A program made the translations under genes and the position numbers. Shown here piece by piece: positions 32,818 through 41,520 of a stretch of DNA of 64,000 bases. Within the stretch, counting starts at the first letter, position 1. Each line of letters begins with the position of its first letter. The notes beneath the pieces are model-generated. The model made no database searches and was not told where the DNA came from. It worked only from the letters and a program-made list of their open reading frames with translations. Where the stretch lies: positions 248,001 through 312,000 of the forward strand of contig NZ_CP092587.1 in NCBI RefSeq assembly GCF_023920225.1, given 5' to 3'. This DNA comes from Vibrio gazogenes. GTDB lineage: Bacteria; Pseudomonadota; Gammaproteobacteria; Enterobacterales; Vibrionaceae.

Positions 32818-32859
32818 AAAAGGAGGATCCGGACTTTGGTCCGGATCCCTTTTCTCTTT
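32818..32859 (+). terminator. Strong hairpin between argG and argH
   Basis: A perfect 10-bp stem GGATCCGGAC / GTCCGGATCC with loop TTTG, preceded by AAAAAGGA and followed by CTTTTCTCTTT. It has the look of a rho-independent terminator inside the arginine cluster, 30 bp after argG and about 40 bp before argH. Confidence 0.8.
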
Positions 32860-32889
32860 AATAAAGATGTAAATGGCAGGAGAGATGAA

Positions 32890-34272
32890 ATGGCATTATG
32901 GGGTGGTCGGTTTACTCAGGCAGCAGATACAAGATTTAAAGACTTTAATGATTCTCTTCGTTTTGACTACCGTCTGGCCGAGCAGGATATTGTCGGTTCA
33001 GTGGCTTGGTCGAAAGCATTATTATCCGTCAATGTGCTGACACAAGAAGAGCAACAGAAGTTAGAAGCGGCGCTCAATGAGTTAAAAGCCGCTGTGGTTG
33101 CAGACCCAGAACAGATTTTGCGTTCAGATGCTGAAGATATCCATTCATGGGTTGAACAGCAGTTGATTGATCGGGTTGGCGATCTGGGCAAAAAATTACA
33201 TACCGGTCGTTCGAGAAACGATCAGGTGGCGACCGATTTGAAACTGTGGTGTCGTGCTCAGGGAGAAGTATTACTTGATGCACTACAGCGTTTGCAGCAC
33301 AAAATGGTTGAGGTTGCCCAAGCGAATCAAACCACAGTACTGCCGGGATATACCCACTTACAACGTGCTCAGCCGGTTACATTTGCACATTGGTGTTTGG
33401 CGTACTTGGAGATGTTCGAGCGGGATAGTTCACGTTTGCAAGATGCGCTGCAACGTCTGAATACTTGCCCATTGGGCTCGGGTGCTTTAGCGGGGACAGC
33501 CTATGCGATTGATCGTGAGCAATTGGCCCAATCGCTGGATTTTCAACGTGCAACCCGTAACTCTTTAGACGCCGTCTCCGATCGGGATCATGTCATGGAG
33601 TTGATGTCAGTTGCGTCGATCTCGATGCTGCATTTGTCTCGTCTGGCAGAAGACCTGATTTTCTATAATTCGGGCGAAGCCGGGTTTATTGAACTCGCGG
33701 ATACCGTGACGTCAGGATCTTCACTGATGCCACAGAAGAAAAATCCGGATGCACTGGAATTGATTCGCGGTAAAACAGGCCGTGTTTATGGCGCACTGGC
33801 TGGCATGATGATGACCGTGAAGGCATTGCCGCTGGCATACAATAAAGACATGCAGGAAGACAAAGAAGGTCTGTTTGATGCATTGGATACCTGGTATGAC
33901 TGTATCGAGATGACTGCACTTTGCTTTGAAGGCATTCAAATCAACGGCGAACGGACGTTAGAAGCTGCAAAACAAGGCTACGCGAACGCAACCGAGCTGG
34001 CGGATTATCTTGTTGCGAAAGGGATTCCATTCCGTGAAGCACACCATATTGTCGGCGTCGCAGTCGTCGGTGCGATTGCCAAAGGTTGTGCGCTGGAAGA
34101 GTTGTCTCTGGATGAGCTCCGGGAATTCTCCGCTGTTATTGATGAAGATGTCTACGGAACGTTGACGATTGATTCTTGCCTGAAACAGCGCTGTGCTTTA
34201 GGTGGTGTTTCGCCAAATCAAGTGGCTCATGCGATTGAACAGGCGCAACAACGTTTGAGTGATAAGGATTAA
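32890..34272 (+). CDS. argH: Argininosuccinate lyase
   Basis: ArgH splits argininosuccinate into arginine and fumarate. The start used is ATG 32890 ([19 protein letters not shown], 460 residues), with GGCAGGAGAGATGAA upstream. The fumarase-superfamily signature [12 protein letters not shown] and the [12 protein letters not shown] segment are present. The protein stops at the normal lyase length: it has no C-terminal acetyltransferase domain, unlike the ArgH(A) fusion of some other Vibrio species (about 620 residues). N-acetylglutamate synthase must therefore come from an argA elsewhere. Confidence 0.96.
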   Translation: MALWGGRFTQAADTRFKDFNDSLRFDYRLAEQDIVGSVAWSKALLSVNVLTQEEQQKLEAALNELKAAVVADPEQILRSDAEDIHSWVEQQLIDRVGDLGKKLHTGRSRNDQVATDLKLWCRAQGEVLLDALQRLQHKMVEVAQANQTTVLPGYTHLQRAQPVTFAHWCLAYLEMFERDSSRLQDALQRLNTCPLGSGALAGTAYAIDREQLAQSLDFQRATRNSLDAVSDRDHVMELMSVASISMLHLSRLAEDLIFYNSGEAGFIELADTVTSGSSLMPQKKNPDALELIRGKTGRVYGALAGMMMTVKALPLAYNKDMQEDKEGLFDALDTWYDCIEMTALCFEGIQINGERTLEAAKQGYANATELADYLVAKGIPFREAHHIVGVAVVGAIAKGCALEELSLDELREFSAVIDEDVYGTLTIDSCLKQRCALGGVSPNQVAHAIEQAQQRLSDKD

Positions 34273-34395
34273 ACATTACGGTTCTTGATGGTCAGTGATT
34301 TGAGCTGATATCGGATGTGAATGGCTCATCAAATCAGCTCTGGTGAGCCACCGCGAACGAATGATCAAAAAAGATCGATTTTTTTGGAACCAATT

Positions 34396-34433
34396 AAAAA
34401 AGGCAGGGTCTACTTTTATACCACTGCTTTTTC
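34396..34433 (+). terminator. First terminator after argH
   Basis: AAAAAGGCAGGGT and ACCACTGCTTTTT pair with one bulge on each side around an AT-rich loop, ending in a T tract 125 bp beyond argH. Confidence 0.6.
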
Positions 34434-34484
34434 TTAGATGAATCTAAGAGGCCCCGAGACTGATTTTGGTCTTGGGGCTTTTTC
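34433..34484 (+). terminator. Tandem hairpins: short palindrome plus second terminator
   Basis: CTTAGAT-GA-ATCTAAG (34433-34448) is followed at once by AGGCCCCGAGAC / GGTCTTGGGGCTT and a TTTTTC tract (34449-34484). This second terminator directly abuts the first, so the region may be a double stop or the 3' end of a short RNA. Confidence 0.6.
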
Positions 34485-34512
34485 TTTCCGGTAGACTTTC
34501 TTTCCGGTAGAT
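34481..34512 (+). repeat. Tandem 16-bp direct duplication
   Basis: TTTCTTTCCGGTAGAC (34481-34496) is followed immediately by TTTCTTTCCGGTAGAT (34497-34512), 15 of 16 bases identical. It looks like a recent slippage duplication at the tail of the terminator. Confidence 0.8.
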
Positions 34513-34567
34513 CGGGCTGCGGGGACGAAGGTTATCGATGATAAACGCTTGTCCATTTATGTTTGGC

Positions 34568-34816
34568 TTAATGCGGTTTGCTTTTGCGTAATGGCAGAAT
34601 GACAAACTTCATCCACAAGTGTAGGCAGAGCAACAGATGGACCGCCAGCCCAAAACAGATCAGCGCTATCCCTTCAACCGATTTGGTGTGGTGCATTCCC
34701 CAGAGTAGCCAGCTCCCCCAGAATAAAAGACAGAGCACACTTAACTGATTCATACAGCGCTGACAGCGACCTATCTTTTTCCAGAACCAGCCTGATTCAC
34801 AGTTGTTACAAGTCAT
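34568..34816 (-). CDS. DUF3624-like small membrane protein
   Basis: This 82-residue protein has an N-terminal cysteine cluster MTCNNCESGWFWKKIGRCQRC (Cys 3, 6, 18, 21, a possible zinc knuckle) followed by two hydrophobic helices (about 25-43 and 50-70) and a basic tail. The pattern fits DUF3624, a small family in Vibrio and relatives, with unknown function. It lies convergent to argH. No partner gene is suggested by the context. Confidence 0.7.
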   Translation of the reverse strand: MTCNNCESGWFWKKIGRCQRCMNQLSVLCLLFWGSWLLWGMHHTKSVEGIALICFGLAVHLLLCLHLWMKFVILPLRKSKPH

Positions 34817-34886
34817 CGAAAGCGTTTATTGAGTCAATAAAAGGCAAGCGTAGGTGAGGATATGAGGGGAATCAAGCAAAAAAATT

Positions 34887-34926
34887 ACTCTGGTTCACTT
34901 TTTTGGGGGAATAAGAGAACCAGAGT
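34887..34926. repeat. 10-bp inverted repeat in the DUF3624-prx gap
   Basis: ACTCTGGTTC (34887-34896) and GAACCAGAGT (34917-34926) are perfect inverted copies 20 bp apart. It could be an operator or an RNA stem at the start of a plus-strand transcript. Confidence 0.6.
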
Positions 34927-34983
34927 CGAAATGAATTACTGTCGATTCAAACGGCAGTAACACACCGAAACGGAGCCAACGTT

Positions 34984-35085
34984 ATGGACATTAACCTTGA
35001 CTCAACTCCCGAGATAAAGCGAGTTAATACAAGCAAAATTCAGGCAGTTTGGATGCTAAGTAAGTGGCAGACATGCCTATTGTAA
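34984..35085 (+). CDS. Possible 33-aa small protein or leader peptide
   Basis: This short ORF, MDINLDSTPEIKRVN to the stop after WQTCLL, starts at ATG 34984 with CGGAG about ten bases upstream. It has no signal or membrane segment and no recognisable relative. It is listed only because it sits between an inverted repeat (34887-34926) and a plus-strand terminator (35101-35130) in a gap that has no other gene; it could equally be noncoding. Confidence 0.25.
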   Translation: MDINLDSTPEIKRVNTSKIQAVWMLSKWQTCLL

Positions 35086-35100
35086 TTGGTTTTGAGTCAG

Positions 35101-35130
35101 ACCTCTGGGTTACCCAGAGGTTTGTATTTT
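35101..35130 (+). terminator. Plus-strand terminator with no known upstream gene
   Basis: CCTCTGG - GTTAC - CCAGAGG is followed by TTTGTATTTT on the plus strand. The nearest gene (prx) runs on the minus strand and ends at 35129. On the minus strand the hairpin is followed by TCTGACTC, so it fits a plus-strand transcript better. Confidence 0.65.
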
Positions 35131-35872
35131 AGTTTGTGGCTAATTCGCGAAAGTAGATATCCAGCTCTTCACTTCCACCAATATGTTTACCACCAATGTA
35201 AACTTGAGGCACCGTTGAGCGGCCGGTAATCGCACGCAGGCTGACCGTTGTTGCATCTTTACCTAAAACGACTTCTTCATATTGCATACCTTGGTCAATC
35301 AGGGTCTGTTTCGCTTTGACACAGAATGGGCAGCCCGGTTTGGTAAAGATGGTGATCGATTCTTGAAGCTGATGTCCCGGAGAAATATGTTTCAACATGG
35401 TATCGGCATCGGAGACTTTGAATGGGTCGCCGGGTTCATTCGGTTCAATAAACATCTCTTCGACGATACCATCTTTGACCAGCATGCTGTAACGCCATGA
35501 GCGTTGACCAAAACCAAGATCGTGTTTATTGACTAACATGCCCATACCGTCGGTAAACTCACCATTACCGTCAGGAATGAAGGTAATGTTGTCGGCTTCC
35601 TGATCGTGTTTCCATGCATTCATAACGAATGTATCGTTGACCGAGACACACAAAATTTCATCAACGCCATGTTCTTGAAAGACAGAAAACAGCTCATTGT
35701 ATCGCGGTAAATGACTTGAAGAACATGTTGGTGTAAATGCTCCGGGAAGACTAAACACAATGACTGTTTTTCCTTTGAATAATTCATCAGTGGTTACATT
35801 GACCCACTGATCCCCTTGGCGCGTCGGAAAGGTGACTTGTGGAACGGGTTGGCCTTTTTTAGATGTCAACAT
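35129..35872 (-). CDS. Peroxiredoxin-glutaredoxin hybrid (Prx5-Grx)
   Basis: This 247-residue cytoplasmic peroxidase reduces hydrogen peroxide and alkyl hydroperoxides with glutathione. The N-terminal Prx5 domain (about 1-165) has the peroxidatic Cys50 in [14 protein letters not shown]. The C-terminal glutaredoxin domain (about 172-247) has the CPFC motif (Cys181 and Cys184) and the [12 protein letters not shown]-site loop. Such fusions occur in Haemophilus and Vibrio. It is divergent from oxyR across a 157-bp region with an excellent OxyR operator, so peroxide induction is very likely. Confidence 0.95.
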   Translation of the reverse strand: MLTSKKGQPVPQVTFPTRQGDQWVNVTTDELFKGKTVIVFSLPGAFTPTCSSSHLPRYNELFSVFQEHGVDEILCVSVNDTFVMNAWKHDQEADNITFIPDGNGEFTDGMGMLVNKHDLGFGQRSWRYSMLVKDGIVEEMFIEPNEPGDPFKVSDADTMLKHISPGHQLQESITIFTKPGCPFCVKAKQTLIDQGMQYEEVVLGKDATTVSLRAITGRSTVPQVYIGGKHIGGSEELDIYFRELATN

Positions 35873-35981
35873 ACTGGGTGTCCTTTTAAGTTCAAATGTA
35901 TTTTCGATTTTATAATCAAGTGTCTGGCACTTGTTTTTGTTTTGATGTGTTCATTATTCAAAAAAACCTTTGATAGCTCTA

Positions 35982-36018
35982 ATCGTTTGATGCTATGGTT
36001 TTGATAGATGCAATCTAT
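35982..36018. promoter_or_regulatory. OxyR operator
   Basis: The layout ATCG-N7-CTAT-N7-ATAG-N7-CTAT matches the known OxyR motif ATAG-N7-CTAT-N7-ATAG-N7-CTAT in 15 of 16 fixed positions with exact spacing. It ends 11 bases before the oxyR start, fitting autorepression of oxyR and activation of the divergent peroxiredoxin gene. Confidence 0.85.
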
Positions 36019-36029
36019 TGGGGGATGGA

Positions 36030-36929
36030 ATGAATATCCGAGATTTTGAATACTTGGTTTCTTTAGCTGAGCACCGTCATTTTCGTAAAGCGGCTGAAGC
36101 GTGTTTTGTCAGTCAGCCGACACTCAGTGGTCAGATTCGTAAACTGGAAGATGAACTGGGAACGGTATTGTTAGAGCGGAGCAGCCGTCGGGTGCTGTTT
36201 ACTGACGCCGGATTACAGTTAGTTGAACAGGCAAAAAATATTCTGAAAGAGATTAAAACATTCAAAGATATGGCGAGCGGACAGGGGGATGAGATGAGTG
36301 GTCCGATGCATATCGGCTTCATCCCGACGGTTGGCCCTTATCTATTGCCTCGTATTGTCCCGTCTCTGAAAACGAATTTTCCTGATTTAGAATTATATTT
36401 GCATGAGGCTCAGACAAGCCAGTTAGTCCGACAGTTGGAAGATGGTAAATTGGACTGCCTTGTACTGGCAGCAGTTGAGGAAACGAAGCCATTTAAAGAA
36501 ATTGAGCTTTACAATGAACCGATGAGCCTTGCTGTGCCTGTTGACCATCCGTGGGCAAAGAGCGAACAACTGGAATTGGATATGTCTAATCTCAAAGGAC
36601 AAACTGTACTGATGTTGGGCGACGGACATTGCTTACGTGATCAGGCGTTGGGATTTTGTTTTGCGGCCGGTGCAAAAGATGATGAACGTTTTAAGGCAAC
36701 CAGCTTAGAAACATTACGCAATATGGTGGCGGCTGGCAGCGGCATGACATTATTGCCGGAGCTCTCTTTGCCCGGATGCCGAGAAAAAGATGGTGTTTGC
36801 TATCTGAAAGCATTTAATCCCGTACCAAGTCGAACCTTAGTGTTGGTTTATCGACCCGGTTCGCCACTCAGACAACGGTTTGAGACACTGGCTACTATGA
36901 TTCGTCAACGGCTTAGTGAATTGAACTGA
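36030..36929 (+). CDS. oxyR: Peroxide-sensing LysR-family regulator OxyR
   Basis: OxyR forms an intramolecular disulfide on contact with peroxide and activates antioxidant genes. The start used is ATG 36030 (MNIRDFEYLVSLAEHRHF, 299 residues); an in-frame codon at 36018 would overlap the operator. The N-terminal LysR helix-turn-helix is intact (FRKAAEACFVSQPTLSGQIRKLE). The redox cysteines are C201 and C210 in GHCLRDQALGFCF, equivalent to C199 and C208 of E. coli. It is divergent from the peroxiredoxin gene and ends at its own terminator. Confidence 0.96.
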   Translation: MNIRDFEYLVSLAEHRHFRKAAEACFVSQPTLSGQIRKLEDELGTVLLERSSRRVLFTDAGLQLVEQAKNILKEIKTFKDMASGQGDEMSGPMHIGFIPTVGPYLLPRIVPSLKTNFPDLELYLHEAQTSQLVRQLEDGKLDCLVLAAVEETKPFKEIELYNEPMSLAVPVDHPWAKSEQLELDMSNLKGQTVLMLGDGHCLRDQALGFCFAAGAKDDERFKATSLETLRNMVAAGSGMTLLPELSLPGCREKDGVCYLKAFNPVPSRTLVLVYRPGSPLRQRFETLATMIRQRLSELN

Positions 36930-36956
36930 CGTCGAATCAAGAGAACATCATCAAAT

Positions 36957-36986
36957 AAAAAAGCGGAGTGACCTCCGCTTTTTTTG
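36957..36986 (+). terminator. Intrinsic terminator after oxyR
   Basis: AAAAAAGCGGAG - TGAC - CTCCGCTTTTTTT is a strong stem with A and T tracts on both sides, 28 bp after the oxyR stop. Confidence 0.92.
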
Positions 36987-36999
36987 TAGTTGAGCACAA

Positions 37000-37110
37000 G
37001 GGACTGTTGACCTTTCATGGTTCATGTAGATCGCTACACTTCACATGACCTGCCTTGACTAAATGCACGACAAATTGCTGCAAAAACCATCACGAAAGGT
37101 CAACAACCCC
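37000..37110. mobile_element. 111-bp MITE-like element with 17-bp terminal inverted repeats
   Basis: GGGACTGTTGACCTTTC (37000-37016) and, inverted, GGGGTTGTTGACCTTTC (from 37110 back to 37094) agree in 15 of 17 bases. The 77 bp between them hold no ORF. No clear target-site duplication is visible. It sits between the converging oxyR and mrcA, each with a separate terminator, so it is not needed for termination. A nonautonomous transposable element is likely but not proven. Confidence 0.5.
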
Positions 37111-37112
37111 TA

Positions 37113-37145
37113 GAGAAAACCACTTTTTATGTCGAAGTGGTCTCT
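37113..37145 (-). terminator. Terminator of mrcA
   Basis: On the minus strand AGACCACTT pairs with AAGTGGTTTTCT around a loop of about 9 bases, seven bases after the mrcA stop. The T tract is modest. Confidence 0.6.
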
Positions 37146-37151
37146 GCCACA

Positions 37152-39749
37152 TTAAAACAGCTCTTCACCACCATTGGGTGAGGAGTACAGGCTATTTGTA
37201 ACCGAATCCTGCACATATTCTTTCGGTTCGGTCCCCTGAATAAAGTATTCGAACATTGCACTGCCATCCGTTTTTGTGGTTAACAGTCCGGTGTCCCGAT
37301 CAATTCTGACCTGAACAATATGTTTTGGGATGACCTTCTGGTGCGGCGGGACATCATTGAGTGCATGAGCCATGAAATCGATCCAAGCCGGTTCTGCCGT
37401 TTTGGCACCTGATTCGCCACCGCTAATCGGTACGTTGTCGAGATTCGGGTTTTTGGTGGTACGGCCTAAGTCCCGGTTATGGCTGTCAAAGCCGACCCAG
37501 GCACTGGCAACGATCCCCGGTGCAAAGCCGTTATACCAAGCATCTTTCGAATCGTTGGTTGTCCCGGTTTTTCCACCGATATCTCGGCGTTTAAGCTTTT
37601 GAGCGCGCCATCCGGTTCCATTCCATCCGGTTCCTTCACGCCAGTTTCCGCCCCCCCAAATATTGCTATACATCATTTCCCGAACCAAAAATGCATTCTG
37701 TTCAGAGATAACGCGTGGGGCATATTGGACGTCTGCCGAATGTTCATTAAAGCGCGGCGCACTAGTGTCGCCATAAGCATTATCTTGATGAATAGGGGCC
37801 TGAATTCCTTGCTCATCGTCTTCTTGCTGGGCGCTATAGTGCTGATCTTGATTTTGTATCTCGTCGCTGTCCTGATCGGGACATTGGTCATGACAGACGA
37901 TTTTTGGTGTTGATCGATAGACCAGTGTCCCGAAAGGATCTTCAACATGATCAATGTAATAGGCATCAACACTATAACCACCGTTGGCAAATACTGAATA
38001 GCCCTGAACCAGTTTCAGCGGGCTCAGGCTACCGGCACCCAACGCAATGGTTTCTGAATGAGGCAGGTTATCCGGATCGAAGCCAAAGCGGGTCAAGTAG
38101 TGCCGAACACGTTCCAGACCCACGGCTCTGAGCACGCGGATTGCCATGACGTTTTTCGACTGGGCTAAACCAATTCGTAGCCGTGTCGGCCCGCGGTAAG
38201 ACGGCGGCGAATTTTTAGGACGCCATGCGGTTCCCTGACTCTGATCCCATTTGTTAATCGGCGCATCATTCACCAGCGTTGCCAGCGTCAGACCATCCTC
38301 GATGGCGGATGAGTAGATGAATGGTTTAATCCCCGAGCCAACCTGACGGATGGATTGGGTGACACGGTTAAATTTACTATGAATGAAATTAAAGCCGCCA
38401 ACCAGCGCAAGCACGGCACCATCTTCAGGATTCATGGCCACAAAAGCCGTATTCGCATTGGGAACCTGACTGAGATGCCAAATCGGTTGGTTTTCGTCCT
38501 GAGTATCATCGCGCTTTCTCACCCAGATTTGTTCACCGGCTGCCATGATTTCATGAGCGTTTGTCGGCGCGTCTCCTTGCCGATCATCGGTAATAAAACG
38601 CCGGGCCCATTTCATGCCATCCCAAGGAATGGTTTGCGCGCCGTGATTCTTGACCCAGATTGTTGCCGATTGTTGGTCAACATGCGTCACAATGGCAGGG
38701 TACATATCATCATAGACAGGTTGTTCTGTGAGGTACTCGTCCATCTGTTCTTGGGTAAAGGCCGGTTGATCCGTCTTCCACAACACTTTTTGGGCACCCC
38801 GATAACCATGACGTTGATCGTAGTCGATCAAGTTATCAATGGCCGATTTGTGTGCGGCATCTTGCAGATCAGATTGGATCGTCGTGGTGACTCTCATCCC
38901 TGATGTATAGGCGTTTTCACCATAATGCTCAACCATCCAGGCTCGTGCGAGTTCAGCCACATATGGTGCATTGACCTCAATTTCAGCCACATGATATCGC
39001 GCGATCAACGGTTCAGCTTTTGCCGAGTCGTATTGCTCCTGCGTAATGTAATGCTCATCCAGCATCCGCATCAGGACAACATTACGGCGGTGAGTTGCAC
39101 GGGAGAGTGAGTAGATAGGGTTCATCGTCGATGGGGCTTTCGGTAATCCGGCAATCATTGCCATTTCACCAAGCGTGAGGTCTTTGACGTTTTTACCGAA
39201 ATAGACTTGTGCTGCCGCGCCAACCCCATAAGAGCGATAGCCCAGATAGATTTTGTTCAGATACAGTTCAAGGATTTCGTCTTTGGTGAGCAACTGTTCA
39301 ATATGAACCGCAATAAAAATCTCTTTTATCTTGCGCATTATTTTCTTCTCATTGGTCAGGAAGAAATTACGGGCAAGTTGCTGAGTAATGGTACTTGCAC
39401 CTTGAGATGCACTCCCGGAAAGTATCACGGCAAATGCCGCGCGGGTGATACCGATGGGATCAAACCCATAATGCTCATAAAAGCGGTTATCTTCCGTTGC
39501 CAGAAATGCATGGATCAAATCCGGTGGAATGTCACTGAGTTTGAGTGGAATCCGGCGCTTTTCTCCAAACTGAGCAATCAGTTTTCCATCTTTACTGAAA
39601 ACCTGCATCGGTGTTTGAAGCTGAACATCTTTTAAGGTCGCAACATCAGGCAATTCCGGTTTGACATAGTAGTAAAACCCAAAAATTGTACTCACCCCTA
39701 AAACCATGCAAATTAATGAAAATAAAAATAATCGCTTTATGAACTTCAC
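37152..39749 (-). CDS. mrcA: Class A penicillin-binding protein 1A
   Basis: PBP1A polymerises and crosslinks peptidoglycan. The start used is GTG 39749 (MKFIKRLFLFSLICMVLG, 865 residues), with AGGGA eight bases upstream, which gives the family N-terminus; an ATG 11 codons upstream is less likely. After a transmembrane helix (about 5-28) comes the GT51 glycosyltransferase domain with the catalytic glutamate in ATEDNRFYEHYG and the QGASTITQQLARN motif, then an OB-like insert, then the transpeptidase domain with the catalytic SXXK-type region around RQVGSGIKPF and the KTGTT box (IGGKTGTTND). A Gln/Asp-rich insert follows residue 600. It is divergent from pilM, the usual position. Confidence 0.96.
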   Translation of the reverse strand: MKFIKRLFLFSLICMVLGVSTIFGFYYYVKPELPDVATLKDVQLQTPMQVFSKDGKLIAQFGEKRRIPLKLSDIPPDLIHAFLATEDNRFYEHYGFDPIGITRAAFAVILSGSASQGASTITQQLARNFFLTNEKKIMRKIKEIFIAVHIEQLLTKDEILELYLNKIYLGYRSYGVGAAAQVYFGKNVKDLTLGEMAMIAGLPKAPSTMNPIYSLSRATHRRNVVLMRMLDEHYITQEQYDSAKAEPLIARYHVAEIEVNAPYVAELARAWMVEHYGENAYTSGMRVTTTIQSDLQDAAHKSAIDNLIDYDQRHGYRGAQKVLWKTDQPAFTQEQMDEYLTEQPVYDDMYPAIVTHVDQQSATIWVKNHGAQTIPWDGMKWARRFITDDRQGDAPTNAHEIMAAGEQIWVRKRDDTQDENQPIWHLSQVPNANTAFVAMNPEDGAVLALVGGFNFIHSKFNRVTQSIRQVGSGIKPFIYSSAIEDGLTLATLVNDAPINKWDQSQGTAWRPKNSPPSYRGPTRLRIGLAQSKNVMAIRVLRAVGLERVRHYLTRFGFDPDNLPHSETIALGAGSLSPLKLVQGYSVFANGGYSVDAYYIDHVEDPFGTLVYRSTPKIVCHDQCPDQDSDEIQNQDQHYSAQQEDDEQGIQAPIHQDNAYGDTSAPRFNEHSADVQYAPRVISEQNAFLVREMMYSNIWGGGNWREGTGWNGTGWRAQKLKRRDIGGKTGTTNDSKDAWYNGFAPGIVASAWVGFDSHNRDLGRTTKNPNLDNVPISGGESGAKTAEPAWIDFMAHALNDVPPHQKVIPKHIVQVRIDRDTGLLTTKTDGSAMFEYFIQGTEPKEYVQDSVTNSLYSSPNGGEELF

Positions 39750-40019
39750 CGGATAATCCCTGTTTGGTCGGATTGAACGCATGTCATCCGATCTAATTTT
39801 CGCTATTTTCTCTAAGAAACTGATCGCTTAACGTTTCATTTCAAGATAGACCTGTTGAGAAGAGTCTACACGACTCAAAATATTGGTTGTTAAAAAATAT
39901 AACGCAGTAAACCTGTCGTCTTATCTTTTATCATCCCGCCATTTTGGCGCTATCGCAAAATGAACGCTTATTGTACTACCAATCGGCGATTTGAACAGTA
40001 TTGAACGACTGGAGTCTGT

Positions 40020-40931
40020 ATGAGAAAACGTATCGTAACGGGAATTGATATCCGCCGTCACCGTATGACTACCGTTACTTTGAAACGCCAACATAACATC
40101 GTGTCATTACTTGACTGTGAAACACTGTCTGTACCTGATGGCATTTTCTCCGAGAATGAGGTCATCGATTATCAGAGCATTGTCAATAAACTTGCCGAAA
40201 TCAGAAAGAGATTACCTTTTTTGCAAAATCGTGTTGCGATTTCGATGCCTGACCTCGCGGTGATGACCAAAACCGTCGAACCCTCAATCGGTGATTATGA
40301 TAAAAGTTTGGCGCCGTGGTTAATTGCCCAAGCTTTTTCAGAGAAAACCGGCCTCTCCGGTACATCCGTTTATTTAGATTATGTCCCGCTTGAAACGGGT
40401 TATCAGGTTTATGCTGCGAAAAAAGAAGTGGTAGAAAGCCGTCTGCAAGCGCTTTGTCGCGCCGGATTAAAACCCGTGTTGATTGATACGGAGAAACAGG
40501 CTTTTCTTCAATTCTTGCTGGAATCGATGTGCCGTGCTCAACGTCAGAGATGGCTACTGATTGATATCGGTGAAGATATTATTGCGATTGGATTTATCAC
40601 CGATGAACTGAGTTTTTATCGTCAGTTTCCTTTTTCCTCACAGGCGTTCGATGCCGCACACACTCTGGTGCTACAAGAGGTCCAACGGTTTATGTCATTG
40701 TATCCGGCAGCCTTGCTGAACGGGATATGGGTCAACGGTTCACCGAGCATGTACCAGATGCTATCACAGAGTTTATGTCAGCAATTTCAAGGGCCGATCG
40801 AGCACTTGGAGGCCGGATCGGTTTTTGATACATCAGTGTCAATACCTGCACATCTCTCACCTTTTATTCCTTTGGCTGCCGGTAGTGCGTTGCGTGGACT
40901 GATGGCATTGGAGGCCGGCTATGCTGCATGA
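40020..40931 (+). CDS. pilM: Type IV pilus / competence assembly protein PilM
   Basis: PilM is the cytoplasmic actin-like ATPase that binds the N-terminus of PilN under the type IV pilus machine. The 303-residue protein has the phosphate-1-like start IVTGIDIRRHRMTTVTL and a later DIGEDIIAIGFI loop, both typical of the fold. ATG 40020 has CTGGAGTCTGT upstream. It opens the pilMNOQ operon, divergent from mrcA, and overlaps pilN by 11 bp. Confidence 0.88.
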   Translation: MRKRIVTGIDIRRHRMTTVTLKRQHNIVSLLDCETLSVPDGIFSENEVIDYQSIVNKLAEIRKRLPFLQNRVAISMPDLAVMTKTVEPSIGDYDKSLAPWLIAQAFSEKTGLSGTSVYLDYVPLETGYQVYAAKKEVVESRLQALCRAGLKPVLIDTEKQAFLQFLLESMCRAQRQRWLLIDIGEDIIAIGFITDELSFYRQFPFSSQAFDAAHTLVLQEVQRFMSLYPAALLNGIWVNGSPSMYQMLSQSLCQQFQGPIEHLEAGSVFDTSVSIPAHLSPFIPLAAGSALRGLMALEAGYAA

Positions 40932-41520
40932 ACTGAATTTAATGGATTGGCGGCAAAGCCAATTATATCGACGTAAACGGTTTTTGTATGGCATGTGGCT
41001 TTTCGGCGGATGTCTGTGGCTGGTGGTACAAAGTATTTTTTGCTTTGAATGGCACAAACAGCAAACGTACTGGCAACACTCGGAGCAACAGTTTAACGCA
41101 CAACTCAATGAACAGCAGCAGCGTCTGCGTGAGTGGGAATTGCGACAGCAACATGCGCAGCAGGATCAGCGGAGACTAGCTTATGCAGAACAGTGGATAG
41201 CACATAGTCAGTTACCGCAGACGCTTATGTCCATATTGGTCTCGGTCGTTCCCAGTGGCATCTATCTGGACGAGATTCGCTTGGTAGATCAACAGGTTGT
41301 TATACAAGGACTGAGTCGTCATCCGACAGCGATGAACCATTTTATTCAGCGGCTCAGGCGAGCCTCATCGATTGAGCAGTTGGATATTCTGTCCGTCACG
41401 GATCAAACACCCGATTGGGGGAGTAAATTTAATGCGTTTCAACTGCGTTTGGTGATGAGTTCAAGTATCGGTGATTTAGTCTCTGCGATTGAAAAAGAGG
41501 AGCGCCTTGATGTTCACTGA
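40921..41520 (+). CDS. pilN: Type IV pilus assembly protein PilN
   Basis: PilN is a bitopic inner-membrane protein linking PilM to PilO. The 199-residue product has a short cytoplasmic segment with the conserved LNLMDWRQ start (residues 4-11; the PilM-binding INLLPWR-type motif), a transmembrane helix at about 23-42, a Gln-rich coiled coil (about 45-85) and a periplasmic ferredoxin-like domain (about 95-190). It overlaps pilM by 11 bp and pilO by 11 bp, so translation is coupled. Confidence 0.88.
   Translation: MLHELNLMDWRQSQLYRRKRFLYGMWLFGGCLWLVVQSIFCFEWHKQQTYWQHSEQQFNAQLNEQQQRLREWELRQQHAQQDQRRLAYAEQWIAHSQLPQTLMSILVSVVPSGIYLDEIRLVDQQVVIQGLSRHPTAMNHFIQRLRRASSIEQLDILSVTDQTPDWGSKFNAFQLRLVMSSSIGDLVSAIEKEERLDVH

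Noticed and set aside
38355..38903. 182-codon plus-strand frame antisense to mrcA
   Set aside because: It lies inside mrcA, whose motifs are intact on the other strand; the Ile/His-rich sequence is an antisense artefact.
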